From NCBI GenBank assembly GCA_023052935.1, contig CM041298.1:113168977-113232976 (forward strand): a DNA stretch of 64,000 nt, given 5' to 3'. Below, piece after piece: positions 10,216 through 20,814 of the stretch. The position numbers and the translations under genes were made by a program. Origin of the DNA: Piezodorus guildinii (taxonomy: Eukaryota > Arthropoda > Insecta > Hemiptera > Pentatomidae). The first letter of the stretch is position 1. The number at the start of each line of letters is the position of its first letter. Below the pieces are notes generated by a model. The model was not told where the DNA came from. It saw nothing but the letters and a program-made list of their open reading frames with translations, and ran no database searches.

Positions 10216-10245
10216 TATTTCATATATAGGTAAGTGAAAGTAAAA
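10216..10245 (-). repeat. Family X terminal fragment
   Basis: Thirty bases of the family X start-side terminus on the minus strand (TTTCATATATAGGTAAGTGAAAGTA), directly abutting mariner M3. The rest of this copy is missing. Confidence 0.6.
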
Positions 10246-11122
10246 ATAGCTCGAATAACTGAGTCGCTCATTAACATTAAAGTTTAAAGCGACGATATTC
10301 TGATGAAGATGAACGTTTAGATGGACTATTGTTCCAGACAGAAACAGAGCTGGAAGATAAGTTCACTTGTCAGAAATTTCACAGGCAGAAAGGGAGAGAA
10401 ATAATGTATGCCATGTGTCCCAGTGGAAGTGCTCTGCTGAGAGAGTGCTTATTTAGAAGGAAGAAGGGACGATTTAAACCACCAGATTCTTGTTGTGCGT
10501 TCATAGGTGGCGTATTACTTATAATTAATCTCGGTGTACTAATTCTAGCACTCTATACAATTTTTCTTTTGTTTGATCTTCGCGATTTCCTGACCCTAAT
10601 ATGTAAAAAAACTAATATCCAAAATCGGCTATCCTAAGTGGAATTACTAAGTAACATCATCGCATAAATATTCAAAATCTTTTCAGCTATATCTGAAGCT
10701 CCTGCTGCAGTTATTATTGTGATTTATTCAAATGAAAACATGAGCTATAAATGAGGGAATATACAATATTATTGGACTAGTGATGGCGAACTTTACAATT
10801 CAAGAGCCTGATATCGACCGAGGATGCAGTAATGTCCCCTTTCTCTCGAAGCAGAGGTTCTATTGATCTTCCCATCAACTTCTTTGAATAATTTGTATAT
10901 TCCCTTTAACTTGAGCACGCTCCTGCTTAAAAAGCAACGGAAAAAACAGGGAAAACAAATAGGGAAAAGCAATACCATACAGAAATCATTTTCTACTTGA
11001 ATCGAAATTTAATAAAATATAGAAAAAATAAAAAATTATAGAAGAAGTACTCATATAAAAGATATACACAAATAAATGGAAGTTTTAACTAAAAATATTG
11101 TCTCTTAGTTTAACACTTAATT
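10246..11122. other. Unclassified stretch
   Basis: Non-repetitive by eye. A plus-strand frame at 10329-10637 (102 codons) encodes a Cys-containing N-terminal half and one clear hydrophobic segment (FIGGVLLIINLGVLILALYT). It has no recognisable homologue, promoter or splice context, so I leave it as an open frame only. 10640-11122 is AT-rich with no signal. Confidence 0.3.
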
Positions 11123-12308
11123 TTTACTTTCACTTACTATATATAGTAAGGGAAAGTATTGCGATCGCGAAAATTTTCGAATTCCAGTTTTCAACGGAAA
11201 TACACGTTTTAGGGTCCCCTGAGTCCAAATAAATAAGTCCCGCAAAAAGGTCTGTGTGTGTGGTAACTCCCGGACGGAAACGGAAAGTCCTATGAAACTG
11301 AAATTTCATATTTAAGACAACTATACGCCCGAGACGTGACAAAACTTTTTTCATCAAAATGAGCTTACCAGAAGAGGCAATTTATACCATGCATTTTTCA
11401 CCTTTTTTCGATTTTCTCGAAAACGGTTCCGACGATTTTGATTAAACTCGCTATATCGATGTAAATTTTAATGGGCTTTAATATCATGTAGGTTTTATTT
11501 GGATAAAAATGGTCTGACAGGGCTTAAATGCCGATATTTTAAATTTTCTTCCCCTAAAGTACCTTTAATTTTGTAGATTATATAATAATAAATATATTAT
11601 CTTGTTAACGCTGATGAAAAACAAATAAATATATAAATTGAATAAATTCGATAACCAACTAAAGGAGAAAACCGAAAAAATATTTTTTTAATGCAATTTT
11701 TTGTTTTTGAACATAAGAGCAGTTATGTTATACCGTATGATATACCGTTGGAATGCTAAAGATTTTACAAAAAAATATCATCTCATACACAAGCTTTTAA
11801 AAGTTAATAGAGAGTGATGAAATGAACATAAAACTAACTGATTATTTTAGATAATAATATAATAGATTTTTTAATAAAACACATGTTTCTACATAAATTC
11901 AATTTAATTGATTCTTTAATAGTTTCACGTATTTTTATCTCTAACTGTATTTGAAAATTCTTTCATTGATTTTAAAAATCGAGGTAATTCCTTTTTGAAC
12001 ATAAGAACAGCAATATACATGTGTAATATACCGTTGGAAAGCTAAAGATTTTAGAAAAAAATATTATCTAATACACAAGAGCTTGTAAAAGTTAATAGTG
12101 AGTGATAAAAGGCCGATAAACCTAACTGATTGTTGTAGATAATAATATAATCGATTTTTTTTAATAAAACACATGTTTTTATATTAATTTAATTAAATTA
12201 ATTCTTTAATTGTTAAACTCATTTTTATCTCTTACTGTTTTTGATTATTCTGTAATCGATTCTAAATACGGGGGTAAGTGAAAGTCGTGTGTTGCCCGCA
12301 CCAGATTT
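11123..12308 (+). repeat. Family X, near full length with repeated 3' module
   Basis: One of the best family X copies. It opens TTTTACTTTCACTTACTATATATAG and ends GTGTTGCCCGCACCAGATTT. The last module, from TTTTTGAACATAAGA to the GGTAA near the end, is present twice in tandem (about 11698-11990 and 11991-12290) with clear divergence. Similar reiteration is seen in copies at 1-1172 and 35119-36491. No open frame of note. Confidence 0.75.
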
Positions 12309-12632
12309 TTTTTTTCATTTATTGAGATTTACAACTGTATTCAGGAATACATCAAGTAAATTAGCTGTCAAATAATATACATGAAAAGAAAATGCCCATT
12401 GGCACCACTCCACTAGGTAATCTAAACTAGAAGGTCTCGAGGCCATCTTCTTTTCAGACGCCTCGGAGGGTTGTCAGAAAAGGATTGATACCTGGTCCGA
12501 GCCAAGTCAGTAACGTATGGATCATTAAGGTCATTATGGATGAGTTTATTCGTGACATGGTGAGGATTTTATGAGAGATTTTGGATTGTAAGGATTGGAT
12601 ACGGGGAAAAATTTGGTGGTTTAGTAAAGGCC
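12309..12632 (-). pseudogene. Jockey-clade LINE (family A), 3' end
   Basis: Minus-strand 3' UTR and last codons (KRRWPRDLLV-type ending around 12430-12480, with an internal deletion of about 50 bp relative to other copies). It ends with the GGTTTAGTAAAGGCCC segment that in other copies encodes STKPSN. The T-run at the left edge (12309-12320) corresponds to the A-tail. It lies exactly between a family X end and the RTE-like LINE. Confidence 0.7.
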
Positions 12633-13046
12633 CTCAAAAAGCCAATTAACCTTATATTGCTAGGACAGGAGCTACCTATAGATCTAAAGACGGGGTTTCT
12701 TACGTCTATTTATAAAAAAAAGGAACAGGAATGAGTGCCGAAATTATAGAGGCAACTGTGCCCAGAGTTCCATACCAAGGATAGTGGAAAAAATCATAAA
12801 GGGAAAATTAGAAGAGGAGTTTGCTATCCCAGAGGAACGGTTTGGGTTCACTGAAGCCAGGTCTTATACGGACAGCATCTTTGTGCTGAGGCAGCTCATA
12901 GAAAAGCGAATAGAGAAACGGAAAGCTGTACAAATAGCGTTTATAGAACTAGAACAGGCTTATGACAGTGTACCATGTAAGCATAAGATGTGAGAAGCTC
13001 TTAAGAGTGCAGATGTTAGTAGTGCCTTAATTAATGCAGTGAGGAA

Positions 13047-13600
13047 TAGGGGTGGGTATAATCGGATGATCGTCATAATCGAATGATCGGACTTCCACGA
13101 TTTCAATAATCGAATGATTTCATAATCGAACGATTGATAGGTGCAAATATATATAAGGGTCTTAAGCAGGGATGCAGTATGTCCCCAACCCTGGATTTAT
13201 TTTCAACAGGCAGTAAAGGAATGGAACGCGAAATAGAAACGAAAGGGCATTGACATCAACGGACATATGCTCTTCTCCCTTTTCTTTGCAGACGACCAAG
13301 CAGTGGTCTCATATAGCAGAGATCGGACTTCCATGATTTCAATAATCGAATGATTTCATAATCGAATGATTGATAGGTGCAAACATATATTTTATGTGAT
13401 GAGCAAAAAAAAAAAAAAAAAAAAAAAATGAAAAAAAAAAAAAAGCTTATTCGATAATCCCAATCCCTCGATTACCGTTAAAAAACTCAGTTCGAATGAT
13501 CATTCGTTTCTCCGAACCGATTAGTCTGATACTCGATTAATTCGAATGATTGAAATAATCGATTGATCTGATAATCGTCATTCGATTATGCCCACCCCTA
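13047..13600. mobile_element. hAT-like TIR element carrying an RT segment
   Basis: 554 bp with inverted termini TAGGGGTGGGTATAATCG (left) and the complement of TAGGGGTGGGCATAATCG (right). It is flanked by GTGAGGAA (13039-13046) and GTGAGGAG (13601-13608), an 8-bp duplication with one difference. TIR style and 8-bp duplication point to the hAT superfamily, non-autonomous. The interior is rich in ATAATCGAATGAT-type motifs, two A-runs and, at 13155-13323, a copy of part of the surrounding LINE flanked by 65-bp direct repeats of its own sequence. Confidence 0.75.
13155..13323 (+). repeat. Duplicated RT segment inside the hAT-like element
   Basis: About 170 bp from AAGGGTCTTA to TAGCAGAGAT, nearly identical (I count about four differences plus one 5-bp gap) to 13676-13849 in the LINE just outside the element. 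Both flanks (about 13085-13154 and 13321-13393) are copies of the same internal segment of the hAT-like element, from GATCGGACTTCCA to ATAGGTGCAAA. Confidence 0.8.
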
Positions 13601-14556
13601 GTGAGGAGTCTGTATGGAGAAGACGAATACAGAGTGAAGCTTGGCTCTTATTTGTCTGAGCCTTTTTCCGCATAAAAGGGTCTTATCTTAAGCAGGGATG
13701 CAGTATGTCCCCAACCCTGGATTTATTTTCAACAGGCAGTAAAGGAGTGGAACGCGAAATAGAAACGAAAGGGCATTGACATCAACGCACATATGCTCTT
13801 CTCCCTTTTCTTTGCAGACGAACAAGCAGTGGTCTCATATAGTAGAGATGGCCTGGAAGAAAGAATGCAGCCTGTGGGGTCTACAAATAAATTTTGATAA
13901 GACCGAGTACCTGCCGGTAAACTGCAAAGAGGCCGCGGATCTCCAGATTGATGGAAGCGAATGTAAAATGGTAGACTCCTACAAATACCTGGGGTCAACG
14001 ATAGACAGGAATGTTGCTTCGGAACCCGACGTTAGAAGGAGAGTTGTTCTGGCCAGAAGGGTGACTAGAATGTTGCATCCAGTCCTCTGGAGCACGGTCA
14101 TATCAAAGGAGAACGAAAGGCACATTTTTAGGAGTATTGTCGATCCCTCCCTAAGCTATGCCGCAGAAACATGGACTCTAAACTCAGTACTCAACTCCAA
14201 AGTACAAGCGGCGGAGATGGATTTCTGGAGAAGGTGCCTTAGGATAACCCGCCTAGATAAAACCAGAAATGAGGAGATTAGGAGCAGGCTGGGGGTGACA
14301 GAAGGAGTTTCGGAGAGGATTGGAAAGAGCAGGCTGCGGTGGTATGGGCACTGCCAACGGATGCCAGAACGTAGGTGGCCGAAGTGGCTTCTGCTATGGG
14401 AACAGCCAGGAAGAAGGAGGAGAGGAAGACCCCCGGTGGAAGGACTGCGTGGAGGAGGGCATGGCCGGTAGGGGACTTGGAGGGAAGTGGAGGAACGCTC
14501 TGAATTAATCAGGCAACCCACAGAGGGATCAAGCCTGCAAAAGTAAAGTAAAAGTA

Positions 14557-14640
14557 GAGCCCCAAAGCTCAAATCTGTAAGTGCAGATAGGCCTTATGAT
14601 GGTGATATAGATGAGCTTTTTCTTCTTCTTGGTTAAATAA
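14557..14640 (-). repeat. Short jockey LINE (family A) fragment
   Basis: GAGCCCCAAAGCTC... followed by GGCCTTATGATGGTGATATA matches the minus-strand RT segment of the jockey copies at 21225-21290 and 32945-33005. It sits directly after the A-rich end of the RTE LINE. Confidence 0.55.
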
Positions 14641-14690
14641 ATCTTCTTAGTTAAATAAATGGTTGATTCTATTATAATTTAAATAATCCA

Positions 14691-14692
14691 TA

Positions 14693-14733
<41 letters not shown>
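14691..14733. repeat. (TA)n microsatellite
   Basis: Nearly uninterrupted TA dinucleotides of about 40 bp. Confidence 0.9.
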
Positions 14734-14737
<4 letters not shown>

Positions 14738-14887
14738 CAAAAATTATAACAATCAAATTAAGTATGACTGTAGTCCTCGAACACACATAGAGCTTGGAGC
14801 AACTATTACTTACTATAGAAAACCCCTTCAATATTATCGCAACCGTTCAATTTAGCAAGAAAATGAACAGAACTATTTTTAAAGATA

Positions 14888-15085
14888 TTCGAGGGGTTAC
14901 CTGTAGCATGGTGGTTAGCACAACAGCCTCCTATGCCCAAGGTCCCGGGTTCAAACCTGCAGGTGGCCCTAGGATATTTTAATGGGAGTAAAAAATCCTT
15001 AGTTATGCCGTCCTTTGGAGGGGACGTTAAAATATCGTCTCTCGCCTGTGCGATGTCAGGTACTCGTTAAAGATCAATACACTAG
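14888..15085 (+). mobile_element. tRNA-derived SINE (family S)
   Basis: Plus-strand copy. The tRNA-like head has an A-box-like TAGCATGGTGGTTAGCACA and a B box GGGTTCAAACC. Then come TAATGGGAGTAAAAAATCC, the TCCTTTGGAGGGGACG hairpin and GATGTCAGGTACTCGTTAAAGATC. It is cut short of the usual 3' end. Such SINEs are transcribed by RNA polymerase III from these internal boxes and moved by LINE machinery. Confidence 0.8.
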
Positions 15086-15107
15086 TTTTTTTTGTTTAGT
15101 TTTTTAG

Positions 15108-15520
15108 TGTTTTTTAAAAATCATTTTATTGGTATTTACAACTGTATTAACAAAAAAAAATACATCAAGTAAATGTGATGTGTTACATAATACAATAACA
15201 TGATAAACATGTAGGGAAGCTTCCCATTGGAAGCACATTCAAAATGTTCTTAACTAGAAGATCCTGGGGGAATTTCCTTTTCATGCGCCTCGGAGGATTA
15301 TCCGGAATTGAAGAGGAAGAAAGGATTGAAACTAGTGGGTTAGAGTGAGAATGGAGTTTATCATGAAAGGATTGATACCTGGTCCGGGCCAAATCAGTGA
15401 CAAAGAGAACATGAAGGTATTTATGGATAAGTTTATTCGTGACAAAGTAAGGAGCGTTGAGGATTTTACGAAGGATTTTGGATTGTAAGGATTGGATGCA
15501 TAAATTTACCCTATCCATGT
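15108..15520 (-). pseudogene. Jockey-clade LINE (family A), 3' end
   Basis: Minus-strand C-terminal codons: IQSLQSKILRKILNAPYFVT, LIHKYLHVLF, YQSFHDKLHSHSNPL, ending MKRKFPQDLLV. The 3' UTR follows to about 15108 (family A signature TATTTACAACTGTATT in plus orientation). It is 5'-truncated near 15520 and stands between two SINEs of opposite orientation. Confidence 0.8.
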
Positions 15521-15718
15521 TTTATTAGTAAAGGGATCTTTAACGAGTACCTGTCATTGCAAAGGGTCGGGACCTCCATTTTACATCCCCTCCGAAGGGC
15601 GGCGTAACCATGGATTTTTTACTCCCATTCAAAATCCTTAGTTACTTGCTAGGTTTAAACCCCCGACCTTGAGCATAGAAGGCTGTTAGCTAACCACTAC
15701 ACCACAAACGACCCCACA
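15521..15718 (-). mobile_element. tRNA-derived SINE (family S)
   Basis: Minus-strand copy: GGATCTTTAACGAGTACCTG, CCCTCCGAAGGGCGG, TTTTTTACTCCCATT and a B-box complement GGTTTAAACCC, ending in the tRNA-like head (TAACCACTACACCACA). Confidence 0.8.
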
Positions 15719-16189
15719 TAGTGGAAGAAAAAATACATCATTTAATAAAAACGTAAACTTTTCATGCAGTATACAAGTCAAATTTCATCTGCTTTTATAT
15801 TTTTCTTTCATATTTGCGTTCGTAGCACCTTATTTTCCTTGAACTACTCAAGAAGATTAAGGCACACATTTACTTTTCCTCCGGTGGAGAACTCTGTATT
15901 CTTCCCTTATCTCCTAATTACACGGCGGCGCTGCAAGGTAATTTCCTTACCGCCATAGTGATGAAGTAATTATGGTAAAATGGAAAAAGGGAAATAATTT
16001 TATCCATGTAGAGTGCTTTGCCAAGCACTGTGTGGATAGAGCAAGTCTAGCCTTCCTTATCTTCTCCCATACGCTCTTTAAATAATAAGTTGGAGCGGCT
16101 TTAAATAAGTTACACTGTTAAAATTAATTTTAAATGAGATAAGGGTATAAAATAATTATAAGAATTATGTTAAGTTTCAATGGATACAA
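15719..16189. other. Unclassified; shares a 50-bp motif with 17.7 and 18.3 kb
   Basis: No gene seen. 15851-15912 contains GGCACACATTTACTTTTCCT followed by CCGGTGGA and CTTCCCTTATCTC, which recurs in both copies of the tandem duplication at 17343-18484. It is probably part of an unrecognised repeat. Confidence 0.4.
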
Positions 16190-16790
16190 TTATTTTCGTT
16201 CAAATAATCTACGACAAAACACTTGCCAACCAATTTTTATTGACAACAATCAAATTCCTCAGACAAACTCTGTACACTACCTAGGACTGACACTCGATCG
16301 AAGGATGACTTGAGGCCCACTAGTTAAGATGAAAATATTGGATCTAAACCACGGACTGAAAAGACTATACTCTCTTTTATCTAAATAATGAAAATTAAAA
16401 ATTAGACAGAAACTGAATACATACACATACCTACTTGAACAAATATGGACTAAGGCTTCACAGATTTTTTGTTCAGCAAAAAAGGTTCACATACAAAAAG
16501 TGCAATAATTTTAATGTGAAATTTTAAGACTGATAACGACAGCTCCTTGGTACGTAAACAACACAACCCTACATACGGATATAATAACCAACATATACGA
16601 ACACTCTATATTTGTTTTCACAGTAAACTTAACGGACACGACAATAGACTGATTAACGACATGTCAATAGCCAGTCAGAAGAAGGCTAAAGAGAAGCTGG
16701 ATGAGAGACCTCCTCTGTTAAATCAAAGCCAAGGAAGGGGTACTGCTGGGCATTTTCCTTCCCCATGCTTACCATGTCTGATCACACTTT
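16190..16790 (+). pseudogene. Decayed jockey/I-type LINE 3' region
   Basis: Around 16255-16480 a broken frame reads QTNSVHYLGLTLDRRMT and then YLLEQIWTKASQIF, matching the YLGL-LDRRLTW and IWTYG motifs between RT and C-terminus of jockey-like polymerases. 16547-16790 continues with a segment (HSKLNGHDNRLINDMSIASQ, then KLDERPPLLN) that recurs in rearranged form at 37068-37260. No tail is visible. Confidence 0.6.
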
Positions 16791-16859
16791 GTATACACCA
16801 CATTTGCTGATTGTCAGATAGCTTCTAACATGTGTAGAAAAAAAAAATCTAACAATATC

Positions 16860-17064
16860 AATTATCATGATCAAATATCACTTAGTTTTATCAGCTTTAC
16901 GTCACTACCCATTACCTTATACAACGATGTAAATAGATGTTTTTTTTTTCTAATACCATTACCTTCCCAACGGCATTGTACACAACAAAATTAACAATTC
17001 TAATTTTCAGGGAAAAATGACCTAAAAAATATGTTTGCTATTTTCTCCTTCAGATGGTTTGTTT
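16860..17064 (-). repeat. Family X, degenerate piece
   Basis: TTAGTTTTATCAGCTTTACG, CCCAACGGCATTGTACA and TATTTTCTCCTTCAG match the middle of family X on the minus strand. The copy is interrupted by the SINE at 17066-17341 and resumes at 17343. Confidence 0.5.
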
Positions 17065-17065
17065 T

Positions 17066-17341
17066 TTTACTCATTTACCTTCATTCTATTTACTACGAAT
17101 AATCGGACGAAGCTACAAGAAGAGTACCAAATTTTGCCTTTTCTGGTTCAATTAGGATAGGGATTTTTAACGAGTAGCTGAAATTACACAGGCTCAGGAG
17201 CACCTTTTTACGTCCCCTTCGAAGGACGGCAAAGCTCAGATTTTTACTTCCATTAAAATATCCTAGGACCACCTGCAGGTTTGAACCTAGAACTTTAAGC
17301 ATAGAATGCTCATATACTAGCCACTACACTATAGGTAACCC
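17066..17341 (-). mobile_element. tRNA-derived SINE (family S) inside family X
   Basis: Minus-strand SINE with a 3' body (AATCGGACGAAGCTACA), GGGATTTTTAACGAGTA, CCCCTTCGAAGGACGG, and the head (CTAGGACCACCTGCAGGTTT, complement of the B box, then CCACTACACTATAGG). It separates two parts of a family X copy (TTCTCCTTCAG before, ACAGTTGGTTACTGAATTC after), so the insertion is younger than that copy. Confidence 0.75.
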
Positions 17342-17342
17342 T

Positions 17343-17913
17343 TCCTACAGTTGGTTACTGAATTCTTTGATATTGTTCATATATATATATATATATATAT
17401 AATTTTTTTTTTTTTAATTTACAAACTTAAAGTTACTTTAGAAGAAAATATTTTTATATATAAGCATTTAAGCCCTGTCTGACTATTTCAATCAGCCCAT
17501 CGATATAGCGAGTTTAATCAAAAGTATTACAGAAAATCGTAAAAAAGTGCAAAGTGGTGGTATAAAGTGGCACTTCTAGCTTGCCAAGTTTGTTGAATAC
17601 GTTGCAGTAATGTCTCAAGCATCACACTTCCCCACATAAACACACACACCTTATTGTGAAACTTTTACTCAGAGAACCCAAAAAGGTGTAAATCCGGTGT
17701 AAACTCATAATCATAAATCAATAAAATAAGGCACACGTTTACTTTTCCTCCGGTGGAATATACTGTTTTCTTCCCTTATCTCATTCTATCAATTCTATTT
17801 TTTTATTCTCGACACTAACAATACATATTACTTGGAACTTTTAACCATTCAAAGGCTTATATATAATTAGCTGATATATGATTTTATCAACAACGCAGAT
17901 TTATTGTAAATTT
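17343..17913. repeat. 570-bp tandem duplication, unit 1
   Basis: Starts CTACAGTTGGTTACTGAATT and ends at TTTATTGTAAATTTC. It contains a (TA)n run, a minus-strand family X piece, the GGCACACGTTTACTTTTCCT motif and an unclassified AT-rich end. Unit 2 follows immediately; the period measured at TTGGTTACTG is 570 bp. Confidence 0.85.
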
Positions 17914-17956
17914 CTTACAGTTGGTTACTGAATTCTTTGATATTGTTCATATATAC

Positions 17957-17995
<39 letters not shown>

Positions 17996-18484
17996 TTTTT
18001 TTTTTTAATGTACAAATTTAAAGGTACTTTAGAAGAATACATTTTTAAATATAAGCATTCAAGCCCTGTCTGACTATTTCAATCAGCCCATCGATATAGC
18101 GAGTTTAATCAAAAGTATTACAGAAAATCGTAAAAAAGTGCACTTATAGCTTGCCGAGTTTGTTGAATACGTTGCAGTAATATCTCAAGCATCAGACTTC
18201 CTCACATAAACACACACACCTTATTGTGAAACTTTTACTCAGAGAACCCAAAAAGGTGTAAATCCGGTTGAAAACTCATAATCATAAATCAATAAAATAA
18301 GGCACGTTTACTTTTCCTCCGGTGGAATATACTGTTTTCTTACCTTATCTTATTCTATCAATTCTATTTTTTTATTCTCGACACTAACAATACATATTAC
18401 TTGGAACTTTTCACCCTTCAAAGTCTTATATATAATTAGCTGATATATGATTTTATCAACAACGCAGATTTATTGTAAATTTCT
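17914..18484. repeat. 570-bp tandem duplication, unit 2
   Basis: Second copy of the preceding unit. Differences are a longer (TA)n run and a loss of about 17 bp near 18140 (GGTGGTATAAAGTGGCA missing), plus scattered substitutions. The unit mixes pieces of different repeats, so the duplication happened after they came together. Confidence 0.85.
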
Positions 18485-18524
18485 GTATTGTAAATTCAAA
18501 ATGTATATTTTTGTTAGCTTTATT

Positions 18525-18725
18525 AATAATTAACGTCACTTTATCCTACTATTGCTAATGGACACGATGCTACAATCGGAATACTAAATTTTGCTTATCT
18601 ACCTATCATTGAGATAGCTATCTTCAAGGAATACCTGACCATCGCACAGGCTCAGGACCATCATTCTATGTTCCCTCCAAAGAACGGCATAACCAAGGAT
18701 GTTTTACCACCATTGGAAAGTCTTA
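18525..18725 (-). mobile_element. tRNA-derived SINE (family S)
   Basis: Minus-strand copy with TTAACGTCACTTTATCCTAC (the usual SINE 3' end), GGACACGATGCTACA, CCCTCCAAAGAACGGCATAAC and GTTTTACCACCATT. It lacks most of the tRNA-like head. Confidence 0.7.
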
Positions 18726-19295
18726 CAGCCATTTGCCGGATAGAATAATACTGTTTAGTAATTTCTTTTAATCTTAGAATTCATTCTTTACTTATGTTAT
18801 GGACTTTGTAAATATTCTTCCGAATTTGATTATGTATTCTTTATAAACTACAGTGTTCCTTTATACTCTTAAGCTGCCTTTGGAAAAACATTACCACCCC
18901 TTTCTAGAAGGGATCGATACTGCATTAGGCGAACCTCTTTGCCTCCGCGCCAGGTACAGAAGTAGGATTTGCATATAAACTAGATCTGGGCAGGTTGGCA
19001 TTTATAGCGAGCGTGGGTTCCTAGCGCACTGACCATATCGACATCTCTTGACCTTACAACATGACTCACCCGAGGAAATGTCTTGTTGTATATTTTCTTC
19101 ATGGTTTATAAAGGCTCGTTATAGGATAACTGAAGTTGATCATGATATTTTGAACTAGGATTAGAATAGAGTAAAAGAAATAGGCACAGCATAAAACATC
19201 TTCGTAGTACAGTGGGAATATATGCAAGATATTAAAATCTTGTAATCATGACCTAATGGATGTTATTTAAATGTTCAAATCTCAGTTTTCACCAG
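18726..19295. other. Unclassified stretch
   Basis: No coding frame above background and no match to repeats elsewhere in the window. A mixed-composition segment at 18885-19090 is not identified. Confidence 0.35.
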
Positions 19296-19475
19296 AAAAA
19301 CTCACTTTATGCAACTGTGGCTAATCGCTCATTGCTACAGAGGGAGTCGCATATCTATGTTTATTTGGGATAAGGATCTTTACCGGGTACATCGGACAGG
19401 CTCGGAACTACCACTTTACGTATCCTTCAAAGGATGGCTAAACAAAGGATGTTTTACTACCTTTGAAAAATTCCA
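19296..19475 (-). mobile_element. tRNA-derived SINE (family S), decayed
   Basis: Minus-strand body: CTCACTTTATGCAACTGTGGC, GGATAAGGATCTTTACCGGGTA, ATCGGACAGGCTCGG, CTTCAAAGGATGGC. The tRNA-like head is missing. The frames at 19309-19506 and 19416-19640 are chance sequence across it. Confidence 0.65.
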
Positions 19476-19680
19476 AATTTTTGCACAGAAGGCCGTTATA
19501 TTATGAGATTCAATGTTTCTCGAGTTTAAGTAATCAGATTTGTAAATAGTGTTGTGTGTATATGTATGTGGTATTAGATACGTATACACAGGTGCGGCAA
19601 CTTTTTCACGAAAATAAACTGAACTGCCACTTTTTAACACAGATTTTCTCCATCGTTATACTATATATTTTTTTGTTTAT

Positions 19681-19905
19681 TTATTTAACGTCCCTTTATG
19701 CTGCTGTGGCTAATAGGACGATGCTACAGTGGGAGTCCTAAATTTTGCCTATCCAGGTTTAGTAAGGATAGGGATCTTTAACGAGTACGTTTTTAACGTA
19801 CCTTTTAACGTCACCTCCGAAGGACGGCATAACTAAGGATTTTTTACTCCCATTAAAAAATCCTAGGGCTACATGCCGGTTTGAACCCGGGATCTTGGGC
19901 AGAGG
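19681..19905 (-). mobile_element. tRNA-derived SINE (family S)
   Basis: Well preserved minus-strand copy: TTAACGTCCCTTTATGCTGC, GGACGATGCTACAGTGGGAG, GGATCTTTAACGAGTAC, CCTCCGAAGGACGGC and the B-box complement GGTTTGAACCC. The end of the head is cut. Confidence 0.8.
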
Positions 19906-20079
19906 AGACTATATATTTTATATGAAGTTAAGTAAAAGTAAAAACAAGATTGAAAACCCTCGGAAATTAGAAATTTTACTTTCTTCTTTGATAGTTGTCT
20001 ATATTTAGTGGCTTAACAATTTAGCTTCATTAAGAATTATTTTTATCGTCAATTTTCTCAAGTGTCAATAGGACTTGTA

Positions 20080-20320
20080 TAACAGCTAAATGTAAGTAGG
20101 CTACAATGGAAATTCTAAATTTTGCCAATCCATGTTTAATTTGAATAGGGATCTTTAACGAGCCTGACATCTTATAGACTCAGGAATACCAGTTTACGTT
20201 CCCTCCGAAGGACTGCATGACCAAGGATGTTTAACTACCTTAACGAATCCTAAGGTTAAAAACAGCTGCTAAGTTTGAACCGCGACCTTGGTTCTGCTAG
20301 CCACTACACCACGGCTGATC
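20080..20320 (-). mobile_element. tRNA-derived SINE (family S)
   Basis: Minus-strand copy with GGGATCTTTAACGAGCCTGA, CCCTCCGAAGGACTGC and the B-box complement AGTTTGAACC. The head ends TGCTAGCCACTACACCACGG. It is the fifth SINE in the same orientation between 17.0 and 20.3 kb. Confidence 0.75.
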
Positions 20321-20814
20321 CCTATGGCATAATAGTCCGCTTACAGTTTCACCCGCCCCCTGCCAAGAGATGACTAAGCAGAATTGCGATAAACCCGTTT
20401 CCTCGGGAAGTTGCTTCCTTAATCCTCTCAAAACCATTATCAGGGATAGTCTAATGAACCCCCTCCCTCCAACCGGGCGGGCTCTCGAAACCCAATCATC
20501 CGGTAGCAAACAGCGCAGGCGTTTCACAAACAGATTAAAAACTGCTAAGCGCCCGACCCCGAGACCTGCTTTGACCGAAGTCCTAATGAACTCCTCTACA
20601 AAGGGAGCTCATTTATTAACTTTGGCTCAACATAAATTACCACCTCCCGACTCCTACGCAAAGATAATACTTTTATAGATACTAATATTATAAAGCTGAA
20701 GAGTTTGTTTGTTTGTTTGAAAGCGCTAATCTCAGAAACTACTGGTTAGAACTGAAAAAAATCGTTTTGTGTTGGATAGTGCATAAATTAACCTAGCGTC
20801 CCAATGATTCTTTT
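20321..20814. other. Unclassified balanced-composition block
   Basis: 20330-20680 is markedly less AT-rich than its surroundings. Open frames run both ways (20370-20678 plus, 20297-20527 minus) without recognisable motifs. 20680-20790 (TATTATAAAGCTGAAGAG, TTTGTTTGTTTGTTTGAAAG, then CGCTAATCTCAGAAACTACT) resembles a sequence found at the end of dispersed repeats in other animals, from memory only. Possibly a fragment of an unidentified transposon. Confidence 0.35.

Larger units (their letters stand above)
12633..14540 (+). pseudogene. RTE-type LINE reverse transcriptase, interrupted
   Basis: Plus-strand remains of a non-LTR retrotransposon polymerase. 12784-12993 gives an RT block (FGFTEARSYTDSIFVLRQLI, then IAFIELEQAYDSVPCK), the region around the first catalytic Asp. 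After the hAT-like insertion at 13047-13600 it continues with LKQGCSMSPTLDLFS-like sequence, then YKYLGSTIDRNVASEPDVRR, ETWTLNS, RLGVTEGVSERIGKSRLRWY and GHCQRMPERRW, typical of RTE-clade ends in insects. The FADD box is degraded (FADEQ). A segment around 13676-13849 has a second copy inside the hAT-like element. Frame breaks and stops show it is dead. Confidence 0.8.

Noticed and set aside
10329..10637. 102-codon plus frame with one hydrophobic segment as a membrane protein gene
   Set aside because: One membrane-like segment alone is weak evidence. No homologue is recognised and no promoter or polyadenylation context is seen.
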